DNA from: Bufo bufo
Taxonomy: Eukaryota; Chordata; Amphibia; Anura; Bufonidae
Assembly: GCF_905171765.1 (NCBI RefSeq)
Contig: NC_053397.1
Location: 116,205,295-116,269,294 of the forward strand
Length of the DNA stretch: 64,000 nt
Reading direction: 5' to 3'
Part shown: piece by piece, positions 10,717-21,199 of the stretch
Position numbering within the stretch: position 1 is the stretch's first letter
Layout of the letters: every line of letters starts with the position of its first letter
Notes under the pieces: generated by a model
Databases searched by the model: none
What the model was told of the DNA's origin: nothing
The model's input: the letters and a program-made list of their open reading frames with translations, nothing else
Made by a program: the position numbers and the translations under genes

Positions 10717-13700
10717 CTATGGGTTGCAGAAGGCCAACGGAAGGTGCCGAGGGGACTTACTCTGGGCACAAACGGAGCATGCCGCTACATATGCGGCGAT
10801 GTCGGAACGTAGGGAAGGCCACCAGAACAGACGTGAAACAGCCCAGGACAGCTGATTCTTTCCAGGATGCCCCGCGGTCTTGGAGTTATGGTAGGTTCGC
10901 AACAACCGAGTGCGCAACTCCTCAGGCACAAAACATCTGCCGTTGGGTCTCCCAGAGGGAGCACCAGATTGAGCCGCCAAAATCTGCTCACCCAGGGGAG
11001 AGGTCAGGCTGGTGCGAATGGCGGCCAGGATCTGATTCGGAGGTATGACCGAAGTCGGAATCGACTCCTCCCTGGACAGCTCGGAGTACTGCCGTGATAA
11101 GGCATCCGCCCTGATGTTCTTGGAACCGGGTAGGTAGGAGACCACGTAATTAAAACGTGACAAGAACAGAGCCCATCTGGCCTGACGTGGTGTCAATCTC
11201 TTGGCCTCAGAAAGGTAGGTCAGATTCTTGTGGTCCGTCAGGATGAGAACCGGAACCACCGAACCCTCGAGCAAGTGCCTCCATTCTTTAAGGGCCTGCA
11301 CGATGGCCAATAACTCCCTGTCACCAATCTGATAGTTGCACTCCGCGGAAGACAGTTTCCGGGAGTAAAACCCACAAGGAAGCAGAGGACCCTCTGGTGT
11401 TCTACGCTGAGACAGAAGGGCGCCTACTCCCGTCTCAGACGCGTCCACCTCGAGGACAAAGGGCAACCCAGGGTTGGGATGCGACAGAATCGGAGCCGAC
11501 ACAAAGGCGGACTTTAGGGCCTCAAAAGCTCGGATGGCCTCGAGCGGCCAGACCTGGGAATTACTGCCCTTCCTGGTCAGATCCGTGAGAGGCTTGGCCA
11601 GCATGGAAAAGTCCCTGATGAACTTCCGATAATAATTGGCGAAGCCCAAAAAGCGCTGCAGGGAACGAAGACCACTGGGCTGGGGCCACTGTAAGACAGC
11701 CGAAACCTTCTCAGGATCCATGGAGAACCCCTCAGCGGAAATGATGTAACCTAAGAAGGTTACCTGGGATCGGTGAAATTCGCATTTCTCAAGCTTACCG
11801 AACAGCTTGTTCTCTCGTAACCGTTGCAACACTCGTCTGACATCCAGAATGTGGGCCTCCATGGATTCAGAATATACCAAGATGTCATCCAAATAGACTA
11901 CCACACACTGCTGCAACAGGTCACGGAAAACATCGTTGATGAATTCCTGAAAGACTGCGGGCGCATTGCACAACCCAAAGGGCATAACCAAGGATTCGTA
12001 ATGACCGGTCCTGGTGTTAAACGCGGTCTTCCACTCATCGCCCGCCTTGATCCTTACCAGGTTATATGCCGCCCTCAGGTCGAGTTTGGTAAAGACCGTG
12101 GCCCCTTTAAGGCGATCGAACAGCTCGGAAATCAAGGGTATCGGGTAAGCGTTCTTGATCGTGATGCGATTGAGACCCCTGTAATCGATGCAAGGCCTCA
12201 ACTCACCACCCTTCTTTTTCACAAAGAAAAATCCAGCCCCTGCCGGGGACGAAGATTTGCGAATGTGTCCGCGTGAAAGCGCCTCCCTCACGTACTCCTC
12301 CATGGCCTCATTCTCCGCTACCGACAGTGGATAGACTTTGCCACGAGGAGGAACGGCACCAGATTGTAACTCTATGGCACAATCGTATGGGCGGTGCGGA
12401 GGTAGGGCAACCGCGCGCACCTTATCGAATACATCCCGGTACTCCTCGTATTCAGGAGGCAACAGAGAGTCCGAGGAAGTACACAGCAACTTGACAGACC
12501 CATGGATGCAACTAGCCCCACACTGCGGTGACCACGAGAGGATCTCGACCGATCTCCAATCGAAAGTCGGATTATGCTTCTGGAGCCAGGGGTACCCCAA
12601 GACCACCGAGTAGTGTGGAGACGAAATAACCTGGAGGCAGACCGACTCTCTGTGAACGGCACCAATGGCTATCCCCACTGGAAGGGTCTCATGAGTCACG
12701 TGTGGCGGCAGAAGGGGTCTGCCGTCTATCGCCTCAAGAGCCAGTGGGGAACCTCGAGCCTGCAGAGGAATGGAATTGGCGGCAGCGAACACACTATCAA
12801 TGAACAAACCACCAGCACCAGAGTCCACCAACGCCTGGGTCGTCACCGAGCCCCCGACCCAGGAGAGGACAACAGTGATCAGTGGTTTGTCAACACGGGA
12901 AACCGGGGACGAGGAGACTCCACCCAAGATCTGCCCCCGACAGGATCTCAGGGTACGAGCGTTTCCCGGACGGTTCGGACATGCCAACCGAAAATGCCCA
13001 CCGAGACCACAGTACATGCATCGGCCCTCGCGTCTCCGGAGTGCCCTCTCCCCCTCGGACAGGCGAGCAAACCCCAGCTGCATGGGTTCACCCCCAGACA
13101 AGTCATCCCCAGGAGGCGTGGGAGGAGAGGGAGGCACGGGTGGGACAGCAAACGTAGGCACCAATCTGTTAGAAGACCTCCGCAGGTTCTCCTTAAAGGA
13201 AGGTCTCTCCCTGAGTCTGGAGTCAATCAAAATCAGGAAAGAAATAAGAGACTCGAGCTCAACTGGTAGGTCCTTAGCTGCAACCTCATCCTTCAAGGCA
13301 TCCGAGAGACCATGAGAGAAAGCAGCGACCAGAGCCTCATTATTCCAGCCCACCTCTGCTGCCAGGGTACGAAACTCAATGGCGTATTCAGCTACGGATC
13401 GTGAACCCTGTCTGATGGACATAAGGAGCTTCGCAGCAGAGGCAGCACGAGCCGGCACATCGAATACCTTCCGAAGAGAAGCAACAAAACCGGAAAACTC
13501 GGCAACCACCGGATTGTTGTTCTCCCATAAAGGGCTGGCCCAGGCCAAGGCCTTGTCCGAGAGCAGCGAGATCAAGAAGCCCACCTTTGATCTCTCAGTA
13601 GGAAAGGCATGTGGCAGCAACTCGAAATAAATGCCCACCTGGTTAAGGAAACCTCGGCACTGAGTTGGCTCTCCCCCAAAGCGCTGTGGAAGAGGGGCAG

Positions 13701-13950
13701 AACCGGTCATACCCCGAAACACCGCAGGCGCAACAACAGGTGTCGGGGTAGACTCTGGCGCAACAACCGGAGCGGCAGTAGGAGCGAGCCCAGGAGCGAC
13801 AACCGACCCATCGGCAACGGGAGCGAAATGAGCCGTGCGTTCAAGCAGGGTTTGCAACGCCACAGCAAACCGACCCAACAGGTGATCCTGCTGATCAAGT
13901 CTGGCAACCAGCGTGGGTAGCGAGGATGGCCCTGTACCGTCAGAATTCAT
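10717..13950 (-). CDS. Gypsy gag-pol, gag to integrase zinc domain
   Basis: A 1,077-residue frame from the ATG at 13,950. Residues 1-300 are a retrotransposon gag with a proline-rich linker. CMYCGLGGHFRLAC (about 311-324) is the CCHC nucleic-acid knuckle, and ALVDSGAGG (about 374) is the aspartic protease site. RT follows, with KLDLRAAYN and the YLDD catalytic box (about 686). RNase H includes FVLEVDASETGVGALL. The integrase HHCC finger is last (HNSKTAGH...CSVC). Gag and pol share one frame with no stop between them. A one-base deletion relative to the family near 10,735 ends the frame at CNP-stop before the integrase core. Confidence 0.93.
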   Translation of the reverse strand: MNSDGTGPSSLPTLVARLDQQDHLLGRFAVALQTLLERTAHFAPVADGSVVAPGLAPTAAPVVAPESTPTPVVAPAVFRGMTGSAPLPQRFGGEPTQCRGFLNQVGIYFELLPHAFPTERSKVGFLISLLSDKALAWASPLWENNNPVVAEFSGFVASLRKVFDVPARAASAAKLLMSIRQGSRSVAEYAIEFRTLAAEVGWNNEALVAAFSHGLSDALKDEVAAKDLPVELESLISFLILIDSRLRERPSFKENLRRSSNRLVPTFAVPPVPPSPPTPPGDDLSGGEPMQLGFARLSEGERALRRREGRCMYCGLGGHFRLACPNRPGNARTLRSCRGQILGGVSSSPVSRVDKPLITVVLSWVGGSVTTQALVDSGAGGLFIDSVFAAANSIPLQARGSPLALEAIDGRPLLPPHVTHETLPVGIAIGAVHRESVCLQVISSPHYSVVLGYPWLQKHNPTFDWRSVEILSWSPQCGASCIHGSVKLLCTSSDSLLPPEYEEYRDVFDKVRAVALPPHRPYDCAIELQSGAVPPRGKVYPLSVAENEAMEEYVREALSRGHIRKSSSPAGAGFFFVKKKGGELRPCIDYRGLNRITIKNAYPIPLISELFDRLKGATVFTKLDLRAAYNLVRIKAGDEWKTAFNTRTGHYESLVMPFGLCNAPAVFQEFINDVFRDLLQQCVVVYLDDILVYSESMEAHILDVRRVLQRLRENKLFGKLEKCEFHRSQVTFLGYIISAEGFSMDPEKVSAVLQWPQPSGLRSLQRFLGFANYYRKFIRDFSMLAKPLTDLTRKGSNSQVWPLEAIRAFEALKSAFVSAPILSHPNPGLPFVLEVDASETGVGALLSQRRTPEGPLLPCGFYSRKLSSAECNYQIGDRELLAIVQALKEWRHLLEGSVVPVLILTDHKNLTYLSEAKRLTPRQARWALFLSRFNYVVSYLPGSKNIRADALSRQYSELSREESIPTSVIPPNQILAAIRTSLTSPLGEQILAAQSGAPSGRPNGRCFVPEELRTRLLRTYHNSKTAGHPGKNQLSWAVSRLFWWPSLRSDIAAYVAACSVCAQSKSPRHLPLAFCNP

Positions 13951-13963
13951 GGCTTGGTCCTAA
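13951..13963 (-). promoter_or_regulatory. 13-nt leader between 5' LTR and gag ATG
   Basis: Only 13 nucleotides separate the LTR end from the gag start, and none match the TGG-initial primer-binding site expected for tRNA priming. Either the site overlaps the start of gag or priming is unusual. Confidence 0.55.
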
Positions 13964-14419
13964 TGTCACGGAACCATGAACCAGACGTACAACAAGAGGT
14001 AAGTGAAAATAAGAAGGCTTTATTGAAAATAAAGCTGTAAAGCAAAAGTCCAAACGGATGGTGAAACCGAGCAGAGTCTTTGCGAAGCCAGAGGTCAGGA
14101 ACCAGAAGGGTAGTCAGACGAAGCCAGGATCAGGAACCAGCAGGGTAGTCAGACGAAGCCAGGATCAGGAACCAGCAGGGTAGTCAGACGAAGCCAGGAT
14201 CAGGAACCAGAAGCAGCAGCAGTCTTAGAAGCATGTGAACACAAGAGGACCAAGCAAGGAACTGAAGCCACAGACCTCCTATATATATGAGCTAGGCATC
14301 CAGCTCCTCCCAGGGGAAGGAGGAGCCGCAGGGTGGAAGGCTACAAGAAACCCAGGACCCAAGATGGCCGCCAGCACATGTCAAACGAAGGAGAGCAGCA
14401 AGCAGGTAAGACAATGACA
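13964..14419 (-). repeat. Gypsy 5' LTR (456 bp)
   Basis: Near-identical partner of 9,153-9,608, with one difference seen. GATTT follows at 14,420-14,424. Confidence 0.95.
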
Positions 14420-14424
14420 GATTT

Positions 14425-15264
14425 ATATATATGTCATACCATGTATTTACCATTTAGAAGGTATTGTAGAAGGTACAGAAACAAGTGAGTTTATGTTAAT
14501 TGGATTTCTGGGATATAAAAAATGCTATTTCAAAACAATAGTTATTCATGGATGTAGATAAGTGAAATGTACAAGTTCCGATGCCAAGCATCAAAGCCGC
14601 TATATAAAATTTTCATCAAGTCAACCTATATTTCAAAAAGATAGGAGAAGACAGTCAACTCCAACAAGTCCAGGATATAGGTAATTAAAAGTGTCAGGGA
14701 AAGACCTTCCTCAATGATTTACCGTAAGAAAGGTCAACGAGTTCATGTGAACATATTATTAGATATTTAATTTTAATGCTTAAAAGTTGTGATGTTCATC
14801 TACAGTACTGCAGTGCCACCTGGAGGCAGATGGACAATATTATATTATTTAATTATTTGTTCTATACCATATTAGGAGTTGATATGACATAATGGTGTTA
14901 TTAGCATACGAATACACCCACCTTACCTGGTTGGGAATCCCTAATCTAAAGGGGATGATTCTTAGATAAGGGGGGGAATAATTACTCGTGTGCGGGGTAG
15001 CAAAGGAAGAGCTAGAGGGAGAGATCAAAAAGCCATAAAGATCCATATATCCATTGATCCATCCATTCATTCAATCAAAAAGAAAAACTTTACCAGAAGA
15101 AACTTAGATTATTCTTTTTGGATTACTAGGAAAGTTATTCAGAACTGATCCCATCTGGACTCTGTCTACCTTTTACCCGGTAACGTATATTTTGTTTACT
15201 ACTCATGATATTAATAAGATATTTCTCTCGGTATATAGCCAAGAGTTCCCATACTGTGGGAATA
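14425..15264. other. Unclassified AT-rich insertion in hAT-A, segment 2
   Basis: Continuation of the 8,714 segment beyond the Gypsy insertion. AT-rich, with no coding capacity recognised. Confidence 0.45.
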
Positions 15265-16819
15265 TACAGTCGTGGCCAAAAATTTTGAGAATCACATAAA
15301 TATTGGAAATTGGAAAAGTTGCTGCTTAAGTTTTTATAATAGCAATTTGCATATACTCCAGAATGTTATGAAGAGTGCTCAGATGAATTGCATAGTCCTT
15401 CTTTGCCATGAAAATTAACTTAATCCCCAAAAAAACTTTCCACTGCATTTCATTGCTATCATTAAATGACCTGCTGAGATCATTTTAGTAATCGTCTTGT
15501 TAACTCAGGTGAGAATGTTGACGAGCACAAGGCTGGAGATCATTATGTCAGGCTGATTGGGTTAAAATGGCAGACTTGACATGTTAAAAGGAGGGTGATG
15601 CTTGAAATCATTGTTCTTCCATTATTAACCATGGTGACCTGCAAAGAAACGCGTGCAGCCATCATTGCGTTGCATAAAAATGGCTTCACAGGCAAGGATA
15701 TTGTGGCTACTAAGATTGCACCTCAATCAACAATTTATAAGATCATCAAGAACTTCAAGGAAAGAGGTTCAATTCTTGTGGCTTCAGGGCGTCCAAGAAA
15801 GTCCAGCAAGAGCCAGGATCGTCTCCTAAAGAGGATTCAGCTGCGGGATCGGAGTGCCACCAGTGCAGAGCTTGCTCAGGAATGGCAGCAGGCAGGTGTG
15901 AGCGCATCTGCACGCACAGTGAGGCGAAGAGTTTTGGAAGATGGCCTGGTGTCAAGAAGGGCAGCAAAGAAGCCACTTCTCTCCAAAAAAAACATCAGGG
16001 ACAGATTGATCTTCTGCAGAAAGTATGGTGAATGGACTGCTGAGGACTGGGGCAAAGTCATATTCTCTGATGAAGCCTCTTTCTGATTGTTTGGGGCATC
16101 TGGAAAAAGGCTTGTCCGGAGAAGAAAAGGTGAGCGCTACCATCAGTCCTGTGTCATGCCAACAGTAAAGCATCCAGAGACCATTTATGTGTGGGGTTGC
16201 TTCTCATCCAAGGGAGTGGGCTCACTCACAATTTTGCCCAAAAACACAGCCATGAATAAAGAATGGTACCAAAACACCCTCCAACAGCAACTTTTTCCAA
16301 CAATCCAACAACAGTTTGGTGAAGAACAATGCATTTTCCAGCACAATGGAGCACCGTGCCACAAGGCAAAAGTGATAACTAAGTGGCTCGGGGACCAAAA
16401 TGTTGACATTTTGGGTCCATCGCCTGGAAACTCCCCAGATCTTAATCCCATTGAGAACTTCTGGTCAATCCTCAAGAGGCGGGTGGACAAACAAAAACCC
16501 ACTAATTCTGACAAACTCCAAGAAGTGATTATGAAAGAATGGGTTGCTATCAGTCAGGAATTGGCCCAGAAGTTGATTGAGAGCATGCCCAGTCGAATTG
16601 CAGAGGTCCTGAAAAAGATGGGCCAACACTGCAAATACTGACTCTTTGCATAAATGTCATGTAATTGTCGATAAAAGCCTTTGAAACGTATGAAGTGCGT
16701 GTAATTATATTTCCCTACATCACAGAAACAACTGAAACAAAGATCTAAAAGCAGTTTAGCAGCAAACTTTGTGAAAACTAATATTTGTGTCATTCTCAAA
16801 ACTTTTGGCCACGACTGTA
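15265..16819 (+). mobile_element. Tc1-like DNA transposon (Tc1-B), nearly intact
   Basis: Flanked by TA (15,265-15,266 and 16,818-16,819). Inverted ends are cagtcgtggccaaaa and ttttggccacgactg, continuing into ttttgagaat and cattctcaaaac. The interior holds one transposase gene in a single frame with one internal stop. It inserted into the unclassified AT-rich DNA, so it is one of the later arrivals in the nest. Confidence 0.93.
15631..16641 (+). pseudogene. Tc1-like transposase with one in-frame TGA
   Basis: Reading from ATG 15,631 (an in-frame ATG also lies at 15,595) the frame is open to 16,641 except for TGA at 16,084-16,086. The N-terminus has the paired HTH (ETRAAIIALHKNGFTGKDIV and a second at LRDRSATSAELAQ...SARTVRRRVLEDG) with the GRPRKSS linker. 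Catalytic region: first Asp in VIFSDEASF, just before the stop, and Glu in NSPDLNPIENFW. Where the family has an Asp, the sequence reads FQHNGAPCH, so the second catalytic residue appears replaced by Asn. The TGA could have come from CGA by CpG decay. Confidence 0.92.
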
Positions 16820-17480
16820 TATAGTGTTAGGTGCCTCCATAATGCTGATTATTCTCTTAGCAAAGATGCATATTGTTAATGGAAGATCTGACATTATTTG
16901 AAAAGAGGACTAAACCCTTGGAAAGTTATTTTCCTTACTCTGATTGCCGAGCTGAATATTTTATCATATTAATATCATATATTTTTGATTGGTCATAGGA
17001 AAACAGTCAAGGGATAACAGTTATTTTCCTGTATAATCCGTGTTTTATTGTTATAGCCTGTTTGATAACAGAAGATCCTAAGTTTTTCTTGGTATATGAG
17101 TCCGTTTGTTAAAAATATGACACTGGTTGTCATAAATCAATAAATCATACTGTGCTGATCAGATAGGGGTGTGTTAACACCACCGTGTGGTACACTTTGG
17201 GTGTTACGTTGTAACTTCATCATTTGTTTTGCAATTGTATTGTTTTTATATTCTTTGTTTTTATAATAAACGATTATATATTTTTGCATATACAATTGTT
17301 CCTTTGTTTTACTGCTTGCACAAATCAAATTAAGATACTTGATAAAAATAACTTAGAGGCGTTTTTTATGTCCGCCTGAAGGATAATATAATTTTTATAC
17401 TTTTTTTTTATCATCTCTTTTATATGAAGATTCTTTTTCATATAGAAGATATATGACAATAAAAAAAATTTTTTTTATTT
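16820..17480. other. Unclassified AT-rich insertion in hAT-A, segment 3
   Basis: AT-rich, with an AATAAA at about 17,265 followed by a T-rich tail. It could be the 3' part of an LTR or retroposon. Not classified. Confidence 0.4.
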
Positions 17481-17489
17481 TTTTTTGAC

Positions 17490-17745
17490 TAATATAATAG
17501 CAGTTAGTTTTCTGCAAGCGTGTGTGTTAGGCCTACAGCGTCTACTCTGCCAACTTCTGCCAGTGCCACTCATATATCTGGTGTCACACACAGTAGCTTG
17601 CATTTTAAAAAAAATAACAATAATTTTGACTGTAATATAATAGCAGTTAGTTTTCTGCAAGCGTGTGTGTTAGGCCTATAGCGTCTACTCTGCCAACTTC
17701 TGCCAGTGCACAGTGCCACTCAGATCTGGTGTCACAGTAGCTTGC
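17490..17745 (+). repeat. hAT-A leader minisatellite, right part
   Basis: Nearly two further units of the 5,040-6,210 array, ending shortly before the transposase ATG. This shows that everything between about 6,211 and 17,480, apart from a fragment at 8,675-8,713, was inserted into the array. Confidence 0.9.
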
Positions 17746-17777
17746 ACGCATAGTACAACTAAACTTATCTAAATAAA

Positions 17778-19955
17778 ATGACAGGCAGAGGGAGGCAACC
17801 CCGCAGGGGCCGTCGTGGTCTTGGTGCTGCGATTCCCTTTGGCCCTAGAATAATGCCCAATGTTCAGAGGCCACATACCCTGAACTTGAAAAGTTCTGAG
17901 GACATAGTTGACTGGCTAACACAGGACACCCAATCTTCTACAGCTTCCGCTCGGAACCTTGACGCACCATCCTCCTCTAGCTCAGCTTCGGGCACCTCTC
18001 AAGTTACCACTCGCCCGCCTGCCGCCACCACCAACACTAGCATCACAGCTGTTGCACTTGATCTGTCAGAGGAGTTATTTACACATCAGTTGGAAGAAAT
18101 GAGTGATGCCCAACCATTATTGCCAGAGGATGTAGATAACAGGGTTATGTCTCAGTCAGGCAGCATTACACACATGGACGTCCGGTGTGATGACGATGAT
18201 GTTGTACCCACTGCTGCTTCCTTTGCTGAGTTGTCAAATACAAGTGAAGCGGTTGATGATGACGATGTGTCCGTGGATGTCACGTGGGTGCCCGCTCGAA
18301 AAGAAGAAGAAGAGGGGGAAAGTTCAGAAGGGGAGAAGGAGGAGACGAGTTGGAAGCAGGGGGAGGTCGTCGCAAGGAGCTAGTGGCACAGTTAGATAGC
18401 ATGTATCGGCACCCGGGGTCAGCCAGACAGCACGCCAATCAACGCATGCTGTTGCCACCACCAGAATGCCGTCATTGCAAAGCTCAGCAGTGGCATTTTT
18501 TTTGTGTGTCTGCCTCGGATAACAGCGATGCCATTTGCAACCTGTGCCAAAAGAAACTGAGTCATGGGAAGTCCAACACCCACCTAGGTACAACTGCTTT
18601 GCGAAGGCACATGATCTCACATTACAAACGCCTATGGGATCAACACATGAGTACAAGCAGCACACAAACTCAAAGCCACCATCCTCCTCCTGGTCCAGCA
18701 TCTTCAGCCATGTCAACCACTGCTGTCCTCCTTGCCCCCTCTCAACCACCCGCCACTCCGCCTCTCACCTTGAGCAGTTCCTGCTCATTTGCCCACAGTC
18801 AGGTGTCTGTCAAGGACATGTTTGAGCGTAAGAAGCCAATGTCACAGCGTCACCCCCTTGCCCGGCGTCTGACAGCTGGCTTGTCGGAAATCTTAGCCCG
18901 ACAACTTTTACCATACAAGCTGGAGGAGTCTGAGGCCTTCAAAAAAATTGTAGCTATTGGGACACCGCAGTGGAAGGTACCCGGCCAAAATTTTTTTTCA
19001 CAAAAGGCAATCCCCAACCTGTACTCTATTGTGCAAAAGGAAGTCATGGCATGTCTGGCACACAGTGTTGGGGCAAGGGTCCATCTGACCACTGATACCT
19101 GGTCTGCAAAGCACGGTCAGGGCAGGTATATCACCTACACTGCGCATTGGGTAAACCTGCTGACGGCTGCCAAGCATGGAATGCGTGGCTCTGCAGAGGA
19201 GTTGGTGACACCGCCACGACTTGCAGGCAGGCCTGCTGCCACCTCCTGTACTCCTCCTACTCCATCTTCTTCGCTAACCTCCTCGGCTGAGTCCTCTTCT
19301 GCTGCTGCGTCTTGCTCCACATCAACTGCACCCCCCCAGCTCCCCAGGGGCTATTCCACATCCTGGATACGACAGTGTCACGCCGTCTTGGGGTTGACTT
19401 GCCTAAAAGCAGAGAGTCACACCGGACCAGCACTCCTGTCCACCCTGAACGCACAGGTGGATCAGTGGCTGACTCCGCACCAACTGGAGATCGGCAAAGT
19501 GGTGTGTGACAACGGAAGCAATTTGTTGGCGGCATTGAATTTGGGCAAGTTGACACATGTACCGTGCATGGCACATGTGTGTAATCTGATTGTACAACGC
19601 TTTGTGCATAAGTACCCAGGCTTACAGGACGTCCTCAAGCAGGCCAGGAAGGTGTGTGGCCATTTCAGGCGTTCCTACATGGCCATGGCGCACTTTTCAG
19701 ATATTCAGCGGCGAAACAACATGCCAGTGAGGCGCTTGATTTGCGACAGCCCGACACGTTGGAATTCAACACTCCTAATGTTCGGCCGCCTGCTCCAACA
19801 AGAAATAGCCGTCAACGAGTATTTGTATGACCGGGGTGCTAGGACAGCCTCTGCGGAGCTGGAATTTTTTTTGCCACGTTACTGGATGCTCATGTGCAAT
19901 GCCTGTAGGCTCATGCGTCCTTTTGAGGAGGTGACAAACCTACAGGGAGTGCAGA
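17778..19955 (+). pseudogene. hAT-A transposase, BED finger and core, frameshifted
   Basis: The first frame starts at ATG 17,778, soon after the minisatellite. Its basic N-terminus is followed by DIVDWLTQDTQ and an acidic linker, and it shifts to a second frame near 18,360. The second frame carries a BED zinc finger (CNLCQKKL...TALRRHMISH) and hAT core motifs: HLTTDTWS (first Asp), VVCDNGSNLLAAL (second Asp), PCMAHVCNLIVQ and CDSPTRWNSTL. It ends where a mariner-like fragment entered at 19,955. The C-terminal dimerisation (hATC) region is missing. Such enzymes bind the terminal repeats and catalyse excision and insertion with 8-bp duplications. Confidence 0.9.
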
Positions 19956-20356
19956 ATTATTAGGCAAGTTGTATTTTTGAGGATTAATTTTATTATTGAA
20001 CAACAACCATGTTCTCAATGAACCCAAAAAACTCATTAATATCAAAGCTGAATATTTTTGGAAGTAGTTTTTAGTTTGTTTTTAGTTTTAGCTATTTTAG
20101 GGGGATATCTGTGTGTGCAGGTGACTATTACTGTGCATAATTATTAGGCAACTTAACAAAAAACAAATATATACCCATTTAAATTATTTATTTTTACCAG
20201 TGAAACCAATATAACATCTCAACATTCACAAATATACATTTCTGACATTCAAAAACAAAACAAAAACAAATCAGTGACCAATATAGCCACCTTTCTTTGC
20301 AAGGACACTCAAAAGCCTGCCATCCATGGATTCTGTCAGTGTTTTGATCTGTTCAC
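19955..20356 (+). mobile_element. Mariner-like fragment, left end only
   Basis: Begins with the left terminal sequence agtgcagaattattaggcaa, repeated inside as tgtgcataattattaggcaac near 20,132. It runs to about 20,356, where hAT-A coding sequence resumes. The right half of the fragment and part of the hAT gene are gone, consistent with a deletion after insertion. Confidence 0.7.
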
Positions 20357-20700
20357 CAGTTCACTAGATGAGCGTGAAGAGGAAGAGTTGTGGTCACCAT
20401 CACCACCAGAAACAGCCTTATCAGCATCGCTTGCTGGACCTGCGGCAACGCTGGAAGAGGAGTCTGAGGAAGAGGAGTCAGAGGAGGAATGTGGCTTTGA
20501 GGAGGTGGAAGACCAACCACAGCAGGCGTCCCGGGGGGCTTGTTGTCACCTTTCGGGGACCCTTGGTGTTGTACGTGGCTGGGTGGAGGAAGAGACCTTT
20601 AATGACGTCAGTGAGGATAAGGAACGGGACATGGCTAGCTTGGTATCCAACCTTGTGCAAATGGGGAGTTTGCCGTTGTGCAAATGGACTGTTTGCGGTT
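20357..20700 (+). pseudogene. hAT-A transposase, late acidic region remnant
   Basis: Reads DEREEEELWSPSPPE... followed by EEESEEEESEEECGFEEVEDQPQQ, an acidic stretch like the EEEE linker in the hAT-B transposase (54,400-54,560). The frame then runs into non-coding 3' sequence without a recognisable hATC motif. Confidence 0.6.
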
Positions 20701-21141
20701 GTTTGCGGTGCGTTAAACGGGGAGTTTAGTCTGTCAGAGTTTGGTCTGTCACTGTAAAGCAGGCGTAACCCTTGCACTACCTGATCGATACAACATCATA
20801 CCTGATCGTATACACACACTGGATGTTTTAAAGCACGTTATTCCAAACAATTTAGGAATGTTAGGTGATTTATGACCTTTATGGATTAAAAACCGACTCT
20901 GCGTCAACTGCGTATTTTTCCATGGGAGTTTTTCCATGGATCCCCCTCCGGCATGCCACAGTCCAGGTGTTAGTCCCCTTGAAACAACTTTTCCATCACT
21001 ATTGTGGCCATAAAGAGTCCCTGTGGGTTTTAAAATTCGCCTGCCTATTGAAGTCAATGGCGGTTCGCCCGTTCGTGAACATTTGCGAAAATTCGCGTTC
21101 GCCGTTCACGAATGGAAAATTTTATGTTTGCGACATCTCTA
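20701..21141 (+). promoter_or_regulatory. hAT-A 3' terminal region
   Basis: Non-coding 3' end with clustered ttcgc/gcgaa words at 21,063-21,110, mirroring the 5' end, and the terminal repeat gacatctcta. These repeated words are the likely transposase-binding sites. Confidence 0.7.
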
Positions 21142-21149
21142 GTGGTGAC
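21142..21149. repeat. 8-bp target-site duplication of hAT-A, right copy
   Basis: GTGGTGAC, identical to 4,588-4,595. Confidence 0.9.
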
Positions 21150-21199
21150 TTGCTCCCCTTCCATCATCTTGACTATTTCTGATCAGTTTTTATTTCTAT

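Larger units (their letters stand above)
9153..14419 (-). mobile_element. Ty3/Gypsy chromovirus, nearly intact and young
   Basis: Complete LTR-to-LTR element of 5,267 bp on the minus strand with exact GATTT target duplications. The two 456-bp LTRs differ, by my reading, at one position (ccatgaca at 9,601 against caatgaca at 14,412), which implies recent insertion. Domain order is gag, CCHC knuckle, protease, RT, RNase H, integrase, chromodomain. The only coding lesion I see is a one-base shift near 10,735. Confidence 0.95.
4596..21141 (+). mobile_element. hAT transposon (hAT-A), 16.5 kb with nested insertions
   Basis: Terminal repeats tagagatgtc (4,596-4,605) and gacatctcta (21,132-21,141) are flanked by an exact 8-bp duplication GTGGTGAC, which defines one insertion. 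Both subterminal regions are rich in gttcgc/gcgaac words, likely transposase-binding sites. In plus-strand order it holds a 5' region with a CCAAT box, a minisatellite leader, a BED-finger transposase gene and a 3' region. The minisatellite was later hit by a deleted LTR element (6,211-8,674) and by an AT-rich insert (about 8,714-17,480) carrying a Gypsy and a Tc1 element. The gene was hit by a mariner-like fragment (19,955-20,356). Confidence 0.92.

Noticed and set aside
10557..13920. Several plus-strand frames of 100-230 aa
   Set aside because: All are antisense shadows of the Gypsy gag-pol on the minus strand.
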